A stretch of 64,000 bases of DNA, from contig NZ_JACHZF010000018.1 in the NCBI RefSeq assembly GCF_014193375.1, positions 1-64,000 of the forward strand, read 5' to 3'. Below, piece after piece: positions 44,874-54,180 of the stretch. This stretch comes from Halomonas campaniensis (GTDB lineage Bacteria; Pseudomonadota; Gammaproteobacteria; Pseudomonadales; Halomonadaceae). The position numbers and the translations under genes are program-made. The notes under the pieces were generated by a model. That model was not told the DNA's origin and did no database searches. It was given only the letters and a program-made list of their open reading frames with translations. Positions within the stretch are counted from its first letter, which is position 1. Every line of letters begins with the position of its first letter.

Positions 44874-46127
44874 ATGACCGATTCTACCCTCCGGGCTCTT
44901 TCACAACCAGAACCCCAGGTCGCTGACCCGCTGCACGAGCTGCTGCGCCAAGGCGCCCGTGACCTGATCGCCAAGGCCGTCGAGGCCGAACTGGCCACCT
45001 TCTTGGCACAGTACGCCGACCAACGGCTTGATGATGGGCGCCAAGCCGTGGTCCGCAATGGCTACCTGCCAGAGCGCACCGTCCAGACCGGGATCGGGGA
45101 TGTCAGCGTGCAGGTGCCCAAGGTGCGCGACCGCAGCGGCGGTGGCGTTCGGTTCAACAGCAGCCTGCTGCCGCCCTACCTGAAGCGGGCCCGCAGCATC
45201 GAGGAGCTGATCCCCTGGCTCTACCTGAAGGGGATCTCCACCGGCGACTATCAGGAGGCCCTGGCGGCGCTGCTGGGCGACCAGGCCAAGGGGTTGTCAG
45301 CCAACACGGTGCCACGGCTCAAGAAGCAGTGGGAAGACGAGCATGCCGAGTGGCAGAAGCGGGACCTTGCCGACAAACGCTACGTCTACTGGTGGGCCGA
45401 CGGCGTGTACAGCAACATCCGCATGGGCGACCGCCTGTGCCTGCTGGTGATCATCGGCGTCACCGAGCAGGGCCGCAAGGAGCTGGCGGCTGTCGAGGAC
45501 GGCTTCCGCGAGTCGGCAGCCAGCTGGGAGACCCTGCTGACAGGTCTGCGAGAGCGTGGCTTGACCCAGGCTCTCAAGCTGGCAGTAGGCGACGGTGCCA
45601 TGGGGTTCTGGGCGGCGCTGAGCAAGATTTACCCGGCAACCGATCATCAGCGCTGCTGGGTCCACAAGACGGCTAACATGCTGAACAAGCTGCCGAAATC
45701 TGTTCAGCCGAAGGTCAAGGCTGACTTCCATGAAATCTGGATGGCCGAGACCCGCGACGGGGCGCACAAGGCTTTTGATCGCACGGTGAAACGTTTCGAG
45801 GCCAAGTACCCCAAGGCGATGGCGTGCCTGGCCAAGGATCGGGACGAGCTGCTGGCGTTTTACGACTACCCGGCAGAGCACTGGGTGCATATCCGCACCA
45901 CCAACCCGATCGAGTCGACCTTCGCCACGGTCCGGCTGAGGACCAAGCGGAGCCGGAACTGCGGCTCCCGAGCGACGACCCTGGCGATGGTCTTCAAGCT
46001 GCTCCAGAGCGCCCAAAAGCGATGGAGGAGGATCAAGCACTTCCAGAAGCTGGAACTGGTCGTCAGCAACGTCAAGTTCCAGGACGGGGAGCAAGTAGTT
46101 GATCAATCAGACAGGAGTGCGGCCTGA
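44874..46127 (+). CDS. IS256 family transposase
   Basis: 417-residue Mutator-type DDE transposase, full length for the family. Acidic residues sit in [12 protein letters not shown] (first D), [11 protein letters not shown] (second D) and [20 protein letters not shown] (E); the [19 protein letters not shown] helix after the second D is the IS256 family signature. ATG 44874 is used. The gene looks intact and may be active. Confidence 0.93.
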   Translation: MTDSTLRALSQPEPQVADPLHELLRQGARDLIAKAVEAELATFLAQYADQRLDDGRQAVVRNGYLPERTVQTGIGDVSVQVPKVRDRSGGGVRFNSSLLPPYLKRARSIEELIPWLYLKGISTGDYQEALAALLGDQAKGLSANTVPRLKKQWEDEHAEWQKRDLADKRYVYWWADGVYSNIRMGDRLCLLVIIGVTEQGRKELAAVEDGFRESAASWETLLTGLRERGLTQALKLAVGDGAMGFWAALSKIYPATDHQRCWVHKTANMLNKLPKSVQPKVKADFHEIWMAETRDGAHKAFDRTVKRFEAKYPKAMACLAKDRDELLAFYDYPAEHWVHIRTTNPIESTFATVRLRTKRSRNCGSRATTLAMVFKLLQSAQKRWRRIKHFQKLELVVSNVKFQDGEQVVDQSDRSAA

Positions 46128-46129
46128 TC

Positions 46130-46156
46130 GCCATCCACCAGATTTGGCGATAACTC
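46130..46156 (-). repeat. IS256 right inverted repeat
   Basis: Reads inward as GAGTTATCGCCAAATCTGG on the minus strand and is the partner of 44774-44800. Confidence 0.6.
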
Positions 46157-46605
46157 CCGAAAAAGCCGGTACGGTTCAATCATTCGCGGGTGGCCTTCAG
46201 CAGCTTTCACCCGGACGAAACGGGCTGGAACGCTTGCCTGGCCCTGCTCCAGGCCGTGCGTTATTACGCCAGCCTGGGTGTCCGCTTTACCCGGGTGCTC
46301 ACCGACAACGGTGCCTGCTACCGCTCCCGGCGCTTGCAGCGCCTGTGCCGGCGGCTGAGGCTGAAACACCGTCGGACCAAGCCATAAGTCCACGCACCAA
46401 TGGCAAGGCAGAGCGGTTCATCCAGACGGCGCTACGTGAGTGGGCCTACGCTCGCTCCTACGGCAGCTCGGAAGAACGCGGCAGGCACCTGCCTGCCTGG
46501 CTTCATCAGTACAACTGGAATCGGCCGCATGCCAGCCTGGACTATCACCCTCCGGTTAGCCGGCTGGGCCTTTCCGTGAACAACCTGATGGGTTTACACA
46601 GCTAG
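46157..46605 (+). pseudogene. IS481 family transposase remnant, truncated and frameshifted
   Basis: The catalytic half of an IS481-type DDE transposase. From about 46175 one frame reads SRVAFSSFHPDETGWNACLA, then LTDNGACYRS (second Asp) and ends RRTKP at a false stop near 46385. The frame then shifts by one base and continues PRTNGKAERFIQTALREWAY (catalytic Glu in KAERF) and HQYNWNRPHASLDYHPPVSR to a normal stop. A one-base deletion explains the shift. The N-terminal half with the HTH and first Asp is missing at the IS256 boundary. Confidence 0.85.
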
Positions 46606-46674
46606 GTGCAGCTGGAGGGAGGGGCTACGTCAGCATCGCGGTGTCCGATCCACGAGGATGCGACTTTAGTCTGT

Positions 46675-46702
46675 TTGACATGGCCGATCGAGGCGCTATG
46701 GT
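46675..46702 (+). promoter_or_regulatory. Sigma-70 promoter of the phthalate-type oxygenase operon
   Basis: TTGACA (46675-46680) and TATGGT (46697-46702) are separated by 16 bases, about 85 bases upstream of the oxygenase gene. The -35 is a consensus match, in an AT-richer stretch. Confidence 0.6.
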
Positions 46703-46712
46703 TAGGCATAGA

Positions 46713-46728
46713 AGTTAGATATCTAAGT
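46713..46728. promoter_or_regulatory. Operator palindrome downstream of the -10
   Basis: AGTTAGATATCTAAGT contains the perfect 12-bp palindrome TTAGATATCTAA and covers the expected transcription start. The site before the reductase gene at 57766-57781 matches it at 13 of 16 positions. Likely bound by the MarR regulator at 54992. Confidence 0.6.
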
Positions 46729-46785
46729 TTATCGGCGAGAGCTGCTCATATAGCTCACTACCCCTTGAAACGGAGACCGTGCCTT

Positions 46786-48099
46786 ATGCTGACACAAGAA
46801 GAGAACGACCTGCTGTGCCGTGTTGAAGGTGATGCGCCCATGGGGCAGATTATGCGTCGTCACTGGCTGCCCGCTTGCCTATCCGAGGAAATCGAGGAGC
46901 CGGACGGTGATCCGGTGCGGGTTCGGCTGCTCGGTGAGGATCTGGTGGCTTTCCGCGATACCGAAGGGCGCGTAGGGGTGCTGGACGAGATGTGCCCGCA
47001 TCGGCGCGCGTCGTTGGTGCTGGGTCGTAACGAGGAGTGTGGACTGCGCTGCTTATACCATGGCTGGAAGATGGATGTCGAGGGCAATGTCCTGGAGATG
47101 GCTTCCGAACCACCCGAATCGAAGATGACCGAGAAGGTCAAGCACAAGGCGTACCCCACCCATGAGGCGGCCGGTTTTGTCTGGGTCTATATGGGGCCTC
47201 CCGAGGAGCAGCCGGAGTTCATGCCGCCAGTGTTCCAGCCGACGCCGGAAACCAAGGTGTCCATCTCTAAGGTGATTGTCGATTGCAACTGGGCCCAGAT
47301 CCTCGAGGGCGCCATCGACTCGGCCCACTCCTCGAGCCTGCATTCCACCGACATGGTGCCGGCCCGCAAGGATGGTGCCGAGGCCACCGACAAGCTCTGG
47401 CTACGCCCGTCCACGGACAAGGCACCGCGTCTGCAGGTGCAGCCCACGCCGTTCGGTTTTCGCTATGCCGCGATACGTCGTCCGATCAAGGACGCCAAGA
47501 CGCATGATTACGTGCGCACCACGCTGTTCATAGCCCCCTACACCGTGCAGATTCCACCCAACAACCTCTACGATATCGCGATCCTGCACGTGCCGATCGA
47601 TGACACCCATACAGCGTTCCACTTCATCGCATGGGGCGACGCGAGTACCACGCCTGATACAGAGTCCTGGCGTAAGTTCCTCGGCACGCAGATCGGGATC
47701 GATGTCGACGAGCACTTCCGCAAGTTCCGCACCCGCGAAAACAACTACTGGCAGGATCGCCGCATCATGCAACTCGGTACAAGTTTCACCGGGATCAAGG
47801 GCATCCCCAATCAGGACATCGCGATGTGGGAAACCATGGGCCCGATTGCCGATCGTACCCATGATCGTCTCGGTGCGAGTGACCTGGCGATCGTCGAATT
47901 CCGTCGCCAGATGGTGCAGGCTGCCAAGACCATGCAGCAAGGAGGGCCAGCCATTGGCACTAAGGAGCCGCGGATTCCGCATTACAAGCTCAAGTCCTTC
48001 CAGGGTATCGTCCCCAAAGAAGAGGATTGGCGTCAATTGGGTACCGCTCCGGAAGAGGCGGAGCTGTATGACGGCGAGCCGCACCACTACTACCGTTAG
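46786..48099 (+). CDS. Rieske aromatic ring-hydroxylating oxygenase, phthalate 4,5-dioxygenase type
   Basis: 437-residue terminal oxygenase of the PDO/VanA-like class. The Rieske cluster is C70-P-H72 with C89-x2-H92 (CLYHGW), and the mononuclear iron site lies in EGAIDSAHSSSLHST (H181, H186, with D178 bridging). ENYWQDRRIMQLGTSFTGI-type text and the long C-terminal domain match phthalate 4,5-dioxygenase (Pht3/OphA2). The substrate should be a phthalate-like diacid giving the 4,5-cis-dihydrodiol. Electrons come from the PDR-type reductase at 56753, which lies at the far end of the island on the other strand. Confidence 0.85.
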   Translation: MLTQEENDLLCRVEGDAPMGQIMRRHWLPACLSEEIEEPDGDPVRVRLLGEDLVAFRDTEGRVGVLDEMCPHRRASLVLGRNEECGLRCLYHGWKMDVEGNVLEMASEPPESKMTEKVKHKAYPTHEAAGFVWVYMGPPEEQPEFMPPVFQPTPETKVSISKVIVDCNWAQILEGAIDSAHSSSLHSTDMVPARKDGAEATDKLWLRPSTDKAPRLQVQPTPFGFRYAAIRRPIKDAKTHDYVRTTLFIAPYTVQIPPNNLYDIAILHVPIDDTHTAFHFIAWGDASTTPDTESWRKFLGTQIGIDVDEHFRKFRTRENNYWQDRRIMQLGTSFTGIKGIPNQDIAMWETMGPIADRTHDRLGASDLAIVEFRRQMVQAAKTMQQGGPAIGTKEPRIPHYKLKSFQGIVPKEEDWRQLGTAPEEAELYDGEPHHYYR

Positions 48100-48181
48100 G
48101 AAATAGATACGCTGAGCCAAGGAGCAACCCCATTCATGTTGCTGAACGTTCCGAATCACGGATAACAAAGTAGGAGCCCTG

Positions 48182-49174
48182 ATGAACAAGCTGGAACTTT
48201 CGGTTGCCGTCGGCAATTACGACCGCGTGAGACCATTGATCGATGGAGAGGTGCAGATCGATGGTGTGGATCCTGTATTCATGCTGCATGATCCGGAGGA
48301 GATTTTCTTTCGCGCCTTCCGTCATGCCGATTTCGATATCACGGAGCTCTCGCTGAGCAGCTACACCGTGAAAACAGCGGCGGGTGATTGTCCCTATATT
48401 GGGGTGCCCGTCTTCCCCTCTCGCGCCTTTCGGCATACCTCCATCTACATTCGGACCGATCGCGGCATCGAATCGCCGGCCGACCTGCGGGGCAAGCGCA
48501 TTGGAGTCCCCGAATATCAGTTGACCGCCAATGTCTGGGCCCGTTTGTTCCTCGAGGAGGATCATGGCCTCCAGCCCCGTGATGTGACCTGGATGCGTGG
48601 CGGTTACGAGGAGCCAGGCCGGGTCGAGAAAATCAACCTCGATCTCCCCGAAGGAGTTAGAGTGGAGAATATTCCCGAAGGGGAAACGCTCTCCGGTATG
48701 CTGGCCTCCGGCGAGTTGGATGCGGTAATGGGGCCTCGAGCGCCGTCCTGTTTCATGCAGGGGCATCCTCATGTGGGGTACCTCTACCGTGATCCTCAAC
48801 AGGCAGCCTCGGACTGGTATCGGCGAACCGGCATCTTCCCCATCATGCATCTGCTGGGTATTCGCAAGACGCTTGTAGAGCGCCATCCCTGGCTACCGTT
48901 CTCCGTCTACAAAGCATTCGAGCAATCCAAGGCTAGCGCACTGGCGAAGCTCAGTGATACCTCAGCAACCAAGGTGACACTTCCGTTCGTCGAGGACCAG
49001 CTCCAAGCCGCTCGGAGCCTGATGGGTGAGGATTTCTGGTCCTATGGATTTTCTCCCAATCGACAAACGCTGGAGAGGTTTCTTGAGCAACACCATGCGG
49101 AGGGACTTTCCCGGCGGCTCCTGAAGCCGGAGGAACTGTTCCATCCCGCCACGCTGGAAAGCTTCAAGATCTAA
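48182..49174 (+). CDS. 4,5-dihydroxyphthalate decarboxylase type protein (Pht5)
   Basis: 330-residue protein with a periplasmic-binding-protein-like fold but no signal peptide. The stretch ADFDITELSLSSYTVKTAAGDCPYIGVPVFPSRAFRHTSIYI with DLRGKRIGVPEYQLTANVWARLFLEEDHGL is characteristic of Pht5/OphC decarboxylases, which convert 4,5-dihydroxyphthalate to protocatechuate. Length matches Pht5. Position after the oxygenase supports this. A few family members are solute-binding proteins, but those have signal peptides. Confidence 0.85.
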   Translation: MNKLELSVAVGNYDRVRPLIDGEVQIDGVDPVFMLHDPEEIFFRAFRHADFDITELSLSSYTVKTAAGDCPYIGVPVFPSRAFRHTSIYIRTDRGIESPADLRGKRIGVPEYQLTANVWARLFLEEDHGLQPRDVTWMRGGYEEPGRVEKINLDLPEGVRVENIPEGETLSGMLASGELDAVMGPRAPSCFMQGHPHVGYLYRDPQQAASDWYRRTGIFPIMHLLGIRKTLVERHPWLPFSVYKAFEQSKASALAKLSDTSATKVTLPFVEDQLQAARSLMGEDFWSYGFSPNRQTLERFLEQHHAEGLSRRLLKPEELFHPATLESFKI

Positions 49175-49277
49175 AATGCGTTTATACGAAGATTGTTTTC
49201 GTTGCACAGCGACATATTTACAAAAACAAGCAATTCCCTGTAGAACCAATGACGACGCCAGTACAAAAGGTAAACAA

Positions 49278-50276
49278 ATGAAAAAATCAATCAAGAAGTC
49301 TTTGATGGCCATGGCCCTTGTTGCTCCTGGGCTGATGATGAATGTCGCTTCAGCTCAAAGCTATAACATGACTGTCTCTGGCGCATCCCCAGGTGGTCTG
49401 TGGTCGTTACTCGGTGCGGGTCTAGACAGTGCCCTGAAAGAAGACTTTCCGGGCTCGACTGTTACTTACCAAACGTCAGGAGGAGGTATTGCCAACGTTG
49501 CTATCCTGCAGCGCGATGATGCAAACCTTGCCATTATTGAGGATTCTGTATTGCAACTGGCTCGTGATGGTGAAGCACCGTTTCGTGAGCCAGTAAATGA
49601 CGACATCAGAGTGCTTGCTTATCTCTATACTTGGTCTCCTATGCAAGCTGTCATAAGGGAGTCTGTCGCTGAGAGGTATGGGATTAAAAACTTTGAGGAT
49701 ATTTCTGAAGTCGAGGAGCCACTTACCATAGCCATAAATAGACGAGGAAATATCGCATCTAATGTTGCCGAAGTCATGTTGGAAACCATTGGGGCTGGGC
49801 CGGATGAACTCAAGAGCTGGGGAGGTGATATCATCTATGCAGCATCAGGTGAGCAGACTAGCCTGATCCAGGATCGCCGGATTGATATGTTCTTGAACAG
49901 CCTTTTCGTCGGGCAGGCTTCCATCATGCAGGCTGCGTCAAGCGTTGATTTGAAACTGTTGTCACTGGCTGATGAAACTATCAATACAGTAGCGGAGAGG
50001 ACCGGCACTAACCCATTCGTTATCCCTGGCGGCGCTTATGAATGGGCGCCAGGCGACACCCCGACTGTAACGGTTAGTGCTGCCTTGGCTGTGCGAAGCG
50101 ACATGGATGAGGATATGGCATATGATTTAACAAAAGCATTTTATGAAAACTATGAAAAAATTGCTGGTGTTCACTCTGCAATGAGAGCTTTGACACCGGA
50201 AATCATGGCTTCTGTTGAAGTTGTGCCGTATCATGATGGCGCCGCACGTTATCTAAGCGAAGTAGGCCTCCGATAA
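49278..50276 (+). CDS. TAXI family TRAP transporter solute-binding protein
   Basis: 332-residue periplasmic receptor. A signal peptide (MKKSIKKSLMAMALVAPGLM to ASAQS) is followed by the TAXI-type mature start YNMTVSGASPGGLWSLLGAGL and GGGIANVAILQRDDANLAIIEDSVL. AAAGG precedes ATG 49278. Codon use is much more AT-rich than in the pca genes. It should bring the phthalate-type acid to the fused permease next door. Confidence 0.87.
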   Translation: MKKSIKKSLMAMALVAPGLMMNVASAQSYNMTVSGASPGGLWSLLGAGLDSALKEDFPGSTVTYQTSGGGIANVAILQRDDANLAIIEDSVLQLARDGEAPFREPVNDDIRVLAYLYTWSPMQAVIRESVAERYGIKNFEDISEVEEPLTIAINRRGNIASNVAEVMLETIGAGPDELKSWGGDIIYAASGEQTSLIQDRRIDMFLNSLFVGQASIMQAASSVDLKLLSLADETINTVAERTGTNPFVIPGGAYEWAPGDTPTVTVSAALAVRSDMDEDMAYDLTKAFYENYEKIAGVHSAMRALTPEIMASVEVVPYHDGAARYLSEVGLR

Positions 50277-50312
50277 GTTATTAAAATAATGATTCAGCCA
50301 AGAGGCTTAATT

Positions 50313-52229
50313 ATGAGTCATATCTTATTTCTGCTAGCGGGGACCGGCTCCAAGAGGAACCTGACAGGGATGTTGGGTATGGCAGTGCATGGATGCGCTG
50401 CCCTTGTAGCGCTGGCGGTCATTTATACGACGACAATCATATACATTGATCTTTATGTCATGATGGTCGTCTTTCTATCCGCTATGTTGGCTCTTTTGTT
50501 TATCAATATTAGTGCTGGGCCCAAGGGGCGGCAGGATCGCCCCAGCCTGATCGACTGGTGCTTTGTCGTAGCCAGCATCATCGTCGGTGCTTATTTCTTT
50601 ATGGAAAGCCAGAGGATAGCCGAGCGGATCACCCTATTCGATCCACTGGAGACGCCGGACTTGCTAGCGGCTAGCGTGCTTTTGGCGCTGACAATTGAAG
50701 CGACTCGTCGCACCGTGGGTTTTGGTCTTACCAGTGTAGTGTTGGTCTTTGTCGCCTACAATCTTTGGGGTCACTCCCTCCCGGGTGCATTTGGCTTCAG
50801 GGAGGTCAGCTACAATCACTTCCTTGATATTATGATGTTTACCTCGGATGGATTGTTCGGGGTACCGCTCAGGGTGGCGGCGACTTATGCCTTCCTGTTC
50901 GTGATGTTCGGAACCTTTCTGTCTAAAGCGGGTGGGGCCGAGTTTTTCTATAATTTGTCGTCGGCTATTGCTGGAAGAAAGCCTGGAGGCCCGGCTAAGA
51001 TCGCCGTCATTTCATCTGGCCTTTATGGTACCATGTCAGGTAGTCCTACCTCCGATGTGGTCACAACGGGCTCCGTTACCATCCCTATTATGCAGCGTCT
51101 TGGATACAGCAAACCGCTATCGGGCAGTGTTGAAGTAGCTGCATCAACGGGGGGAAGCCTTTTGCCTCCAGTGATGGGGTCAGCAGCATTTATCATGGCG
51201 GAATATACTGGAATCGAATACCGCGATATCGTAATTGCCGGCATTGTTCCGGCGCTACTTTATTTCCTTTGCGTTTATGTTCAGGTGCATTTGCGCTCAC
51301 AGAAACTCGGCCTGAAGGGGCTCTCGGAGGATGAAACGCCGCGCCTCCAACAAACGCTTAAGAACGGCGGCTTGTTTATTCTTCCATTGGTAGCCTTGTC
51401 AGTGGCTCTAGTGATGGGTTACTCTCCGACTTATGTGGCGGTGATTGCTACTGTCTCGGTTCTACTTGTATCTGCAATTCGATCTTCGACTCGGATGAGT
51501 CTTAAGGCGATCTGGGACGCCTTGGCTGTTACCACGCTGCGTATGGTGTCCGTCGTGGCAGCCTGCGCGGCGGCTGGACTGGTGATAGGCGGAATTTCCA
51601 TGACAGGGCTGGGAGGAAAGTTTGCCGAACTCGTCTTTATGCTCGCTGGTGATAGCACGTTTATTGCGCTGATCATTTCTGCCATGCTAGCTATCATCCT
51701 GGGAATGGGAATGCCGACACCCTCAGCCTTCATCTTGGCAGCTGTACTGGTCGGGCCCACTCTGCTGAGCATGGATTTAAGTGTCCTCCAGGCGAACATG
51801 TTCATCCTGTATTTTGCCGTGCTCTCAGCCATGACGCCACCAGTTGCCGTAGCGGCATTCGCTGCCGCGGCGATCGCCGATGCCAAGCCTCTGGAAATTG
51901 CTACTGGGGCAGTGAGACTGGCCATTACGGCCTTCATCGTGCCGTTTGCATTCGTGCATGGCGAGGGCTTGCTGCTGGTAGGTAGCTGGATAGAGATCGC
52001 CATTTCTTGCATTTCTGCAGTGGTGGGAGTGCTATTGCTCAGTGTCGCGGTAGAAGGCTTCTGGCGCCAGAAGCTGACTAAGGCTCTCCCGAGAGTTGGC
52101 TTTGGCCTGGCCGGTCTACTCTTTATCATGCCAAGTTGGTGGGCTATAGTGATCGCGACCATTTGTGTTGCCCTAGCCATAATGGCAACACCGCATCTAC
52201 GATTATATGCAAATAAAGTGGTAGTGTAA
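50313..52229 (+). CDS. Fused TRAP transporter permease (DctQM type) of a TAXI system
   Basis: 638-residue membrane protein in which the small (DctQ) and large (DctM) subunits are joined, the standard form for TAXI systems. The TRAP signature is visible in PGGPAKIAVISSGLYGTMSGSPTSDVVTTGSVTIPIM and GSLLPPVMGSAAFIMAEYTGIEY, and in LGMGMPTPSAFILAAVL of the second half. ATG 50313 has AAGAGG seven bases upstream. It forms an uptake system with the preceding gene. Confidence 0.9.
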   Translation: MSHILFLLAGTGSKRNLTGMLGMAVHGCAALVALAVIYTTTIIYIDLYVMMVVFLSAMLALLFINISAGPKGRQDRPSLIDWCFVVASIIVGAYFFMESQRIAERITLFDPLETPDLLAASVLLALTIEATRRTVGFGLTSVVLVFVAYNLWGHSLPGAFGFREVSYNHFLDIMMFTSDGLFGVPLRVAATYAFLFVMFGTFLSKAGGAEFFYNLSSAIAGRKPGGPAKIAVISSGLYGTMSGSPTSDVVTTGSVTIPIMQRLGYSKPLSGSVEVAASTGGSLLPPVMGSAAFIMAEYTGIEYRDIVIAGIVPALLYFLCVYVQVHLRSQKLGLKGLSEDETPRLQQTLKNGGLFILPLVALSVALVMGYSPTYVAVIATVSVLLVSAIRSSTRMSLKAIWDALAVTTLRMVSVVAACAAAGLVIGGISMTGLGGKFAELVFMLAGDSTFIALIISAMLAIILGMGMPTPSAFILAAVLVGPTLLSMDLSVLQANMFILYFAVLSAMTPPVAVAAFAAAAIADAKPLEIATGAVRLAITAFIVPFAFVHGEGLLLVGSWIEIAISCISAVVGVLLLSVAVEGFWRQKLTKALPRVGFGLAGLLFIMPSWWAIVIATICVALAIMATPHLRLYANKVVV

Positions 52230-52267
52230 TTATTTAAAGATATTTTTTGGGTTTGTTGGCTCATCAA

Positions 52268-52299
52268 GGCAGGGTTCTAATATGTTCCCTGTCTTTTTT
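52268..52299 (+). terminator. Terminator after the TRAP permease gene
   Basis: GGCAGGG (52268-52274) pairs with CCCTGTC (52287-52293, one G-T pair) across a 12-base loop, followed by six Ts. Confidence 0.7.
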
Positions 52300-52319
52300 A
52301 ATTTTTATGTGAGGGCGAT

Positions 52320-53216
52320 GTGACGAGTTCGGAAGCCATCCCTATCTTACTTTCTTTAGCCTCGTCACTGATGTTTGCTGTCACATTTATTTTCGTCAAG
52401 ATGGCCGGTAAAAGTGCTTCATCCCTTGCTGCCCTATGGGTAACCCTCACCACAAATGTGGTGTTTCTCTGGGCATGGAGCTTGATGAGGGATAAAGGTA
52501 GTATCTCTCCTTCTGTGGAGTGGCAGTATTTCGCACTCGCTGGTATTTTTGCACCATTACTTGGCCGGCTATTTCAGTTTCAAGGCATGGCTAGGTTGGG
52601 TGCTAACATCACCACCCCTATCACATTGACACATCCGGTGTTTACTGTATTTCTGGCAGCCATTTTCCTAGGTGAGATTCTTGATTCCGAAATATTTTTC
52701 GGTATTATGCTTGTGCTCGCTGGAAGCATGCTTCTTGGCTTGCAGAGCGGTAAGGACTCCATGAGCTGTACTATAGCACCGAAACCGTATCTTTTATTTC
52801 CACTCGCTGCATCACTTGCTTACGGTGTATCAGTCTTATTCAGAAAGATCGGTATTGATATTGGTACGGACGCAGTCACTGCAGCAGCGGTAACAACATC
52901 CACTTCTTGGCTGTTGTTCGCTCTATACCTGGTGGCTTTCAGGCCTTCAGGAGTATTGAGGTGTGAGCTTCCAGAACTTGTTGGATTTGTAGCCGCAGGT
53001 GTTTTTTCGAGCCTTGGTCCTGTGCTTCTTTATATGGCGTTGCAAGTGGGGAGGGTTTCCGTTGTTGCCCCCTTGGCTTCGACAACCCCTTTCTTTGTGT
53101 TGCTTGTTACAGGGCTGTTCATGCGAGATGAAGAGGTCTTCAACAAATGGGTTGTGCTCGGCACCATTTTTACCGTTTTAGGTGTTGGCTTGATACTGTA
53201 TTTTGGGGTATCTTAA
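52320..53216 (+). CDS. DMT superfamily (EamA) transporter
   Basis: 298-residue membrane protein with ten spans in two EamA repeats (LASSLMFAVTFIFVKMAG and LFPLAASLAYGVSVLFRKIG). The start is a GTG at 52320 with GAGGG seven bases upstream. AT-rich codons link it to the TRAP and NadC-like genes as one acquired block. It may export an intermediate or an NAD-pathway metabolite; nothing in the sequence tells which. Confidence 0.78.
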   Translation: MTSSEAIPILLSLASSLMFAVTFIFVKMAGKSASSLAALWVTLTTNVVFLWAWSLMRDKGSISPSVEWQYFALAGIFAPLLGRLFQFQGMARLGANITTPITLTHPVFTVFLAAIFLGEILDSEIFFGIMLVLAGSMLLGLQSGKDSMSCTIAPKPYLLFPLAASLAYGVSVLFRKIGIDIGTDAVTAAAVTTSTSWLLFALYLVAFRPSGVLRCELPELVGFVAAGVFSSLGPVLLYMALQVGRVSVVAPLASTTPFFVLLVTGLFMRDEEVFNKWVVLGTIFTVLGVGLILYFGVS

Positions 53217-53246
53217 AGCCTTATACTTCATAGGCGAGCGTGAAAT

Positions 53247-54095
53247 ATGTATCAACTGGATAGAAATAACCTTTGTGCTGACATGCGGCGGAATGTTGCT
53301 GCTGCACTGATGGAGGATGTTGGAGACGGAGATGTTACTGCTAAATTAGTGCCATTTGATTGCATTGGTGAGGCTGTTATTACAGCAAAGGAAACAGCTA
53401 TAGTATGTGGTGCTGGCTGGGTTGATGAGGTTTTTTATCAAATTGATCCGGAGGTAAGAGTCTTCTGGAGCGTCAAGGATGGTGACGAGGTAGAGGTCGG
53501 TCAAGGTATCTGTCAGATTACCGGGCGTGCGAGATCACTTCTGGCAGGTGAAAGAACGGCACTCAACTATCTGCAGACTCTCTCGGGAACAGCAACTCGT
53601 AGCTGGTCTTATTGTAAATTAATTGAAGGGACATCGGTTAAGCTTCTGGATACCAGGAAGACGCTGCCAGGAATGCGCTTGGCTCAGAAATATGCGGTGC
53701 GTTGCGGAGGCTGCCATAGTCACCGAATGGGATTGTACGATGCTTACCTTATCAAAGAGAATCATATAGCAGCTTGTGGGGGTATAGCATTGGCAATAAA
53801 CGAAGCGAGACGCTTGGCGCCCGAGAAGTCGATTGAAGTAGAAGTCGAAGACATTGAGGAATTCCATCAAGCACTTGAGGCGAGTCCCGATATTATCATG
53901 TTGGATAACTTCGGGGTCGAGGACATGTGTACGGCAGTCCGTTTAGCAGCAGGGCGCGTGGTGCTTGAGGCCTCTGGAGGCATCACGGAGGCCACCTTGA
54001 TCGATATCGCAAGGACAGGAGTGGACTACATCTCCCTTGGCACCCTGACCAAGGACCTCGAGGCGATTGATCTGTCGATGCGTCTATCGATATAA
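53247..54095 (+). CDS. NadC-like quinolinate phosphoribosyltransferase paralogue
   Basis: 282-residue type II phosphoribosyltransferase resembling NadC, which converts quinolinate to nicotinate mononucleotide. Family motifs: [38 protein letters not shown] (R138, K139), [37 protein letters not shown] and [11 protein letters not shown]. The usual GGGxNHR is GGCHSHR here (C156, S158), inside the quinolinate site. No nadA or nadB is nearby. Phthalate resembles quinolinate and is a known inhibitor of this enzyme, so the gene may supply a resistant copy during growth on phthalate. Confidence 0.82.
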   Translation: MYQLDRNNLCADMRRNVAAALMEDVGDGDVTAKLVPFDCIGEAVITAKETAIVCGAGWVDEVFYQIDPEVRVFWSVKDGDEVEVGQGICQITGRARSLLAGERTALNYLQTLSGTATRSWSYCKLIEGTSVKLLDTRKTLPGMRLAQKYAVRCGGCHSHRMGLYDAYLIKENHIAACGGIALAINEARRLAPEKSIEVEVEDIEEFHQALEASPDIIMLDNFGVEDMCTAVRLAAGRVVLEASGGITEATLIDIARTGVDYISLGTLTKDLEAIDLSMRLSI

Positions 54096-54180
54096 AAAGG
54101 CGAGAGGACAATGGACTGCCGACGTCAATCGAATAATACCGTGGTGTCGGCAGTTAGATGTATCTCCGATGTACAAGGGT

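Larger units (their letters stand above)
44774..46156 (+). mobile_element. IS256 family insertion sequence
   Basis: A 1.38-kb element with one intact transposase gene. Its ends are imperfect inverted repeats: GAGCTATGGTGATTTCTGG on the left (from 44774) and GAGTTATCGCCAAATCTGG on the right (minus strand from 46156), agreeing at about 18 of the first 27 positions. The 8-bp flanks (GAGAACAC left, CCGAAAAA right) do not match, so the expected target duplication is missing; the element sits between remnants of two different ISs. A subterminal TGATTGATCA repeat occurs at both sides. Confidence 0.75.

Noticed and set aside
44766-46164. Target-site duplication of the IS256 copy
   Set aside because: The 8-bp flanks differ (GAGAACAC and CCGAAAAA). 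An alternative, shorter pair of ends gives only a 6 of 8 match, so I do not claim one.
49278-54095. Cluster as a pyridine-dicarboxylate (quinolinate) degradation route based on the NadC-like gene
   Set aside because: The oxygenase, Gfo/Idh enzyme, PDR reductase and Pht5-type decarboxylase together match the phthalate 4,5 pathway better. Kept only as an alternative for the NadC paralogue.
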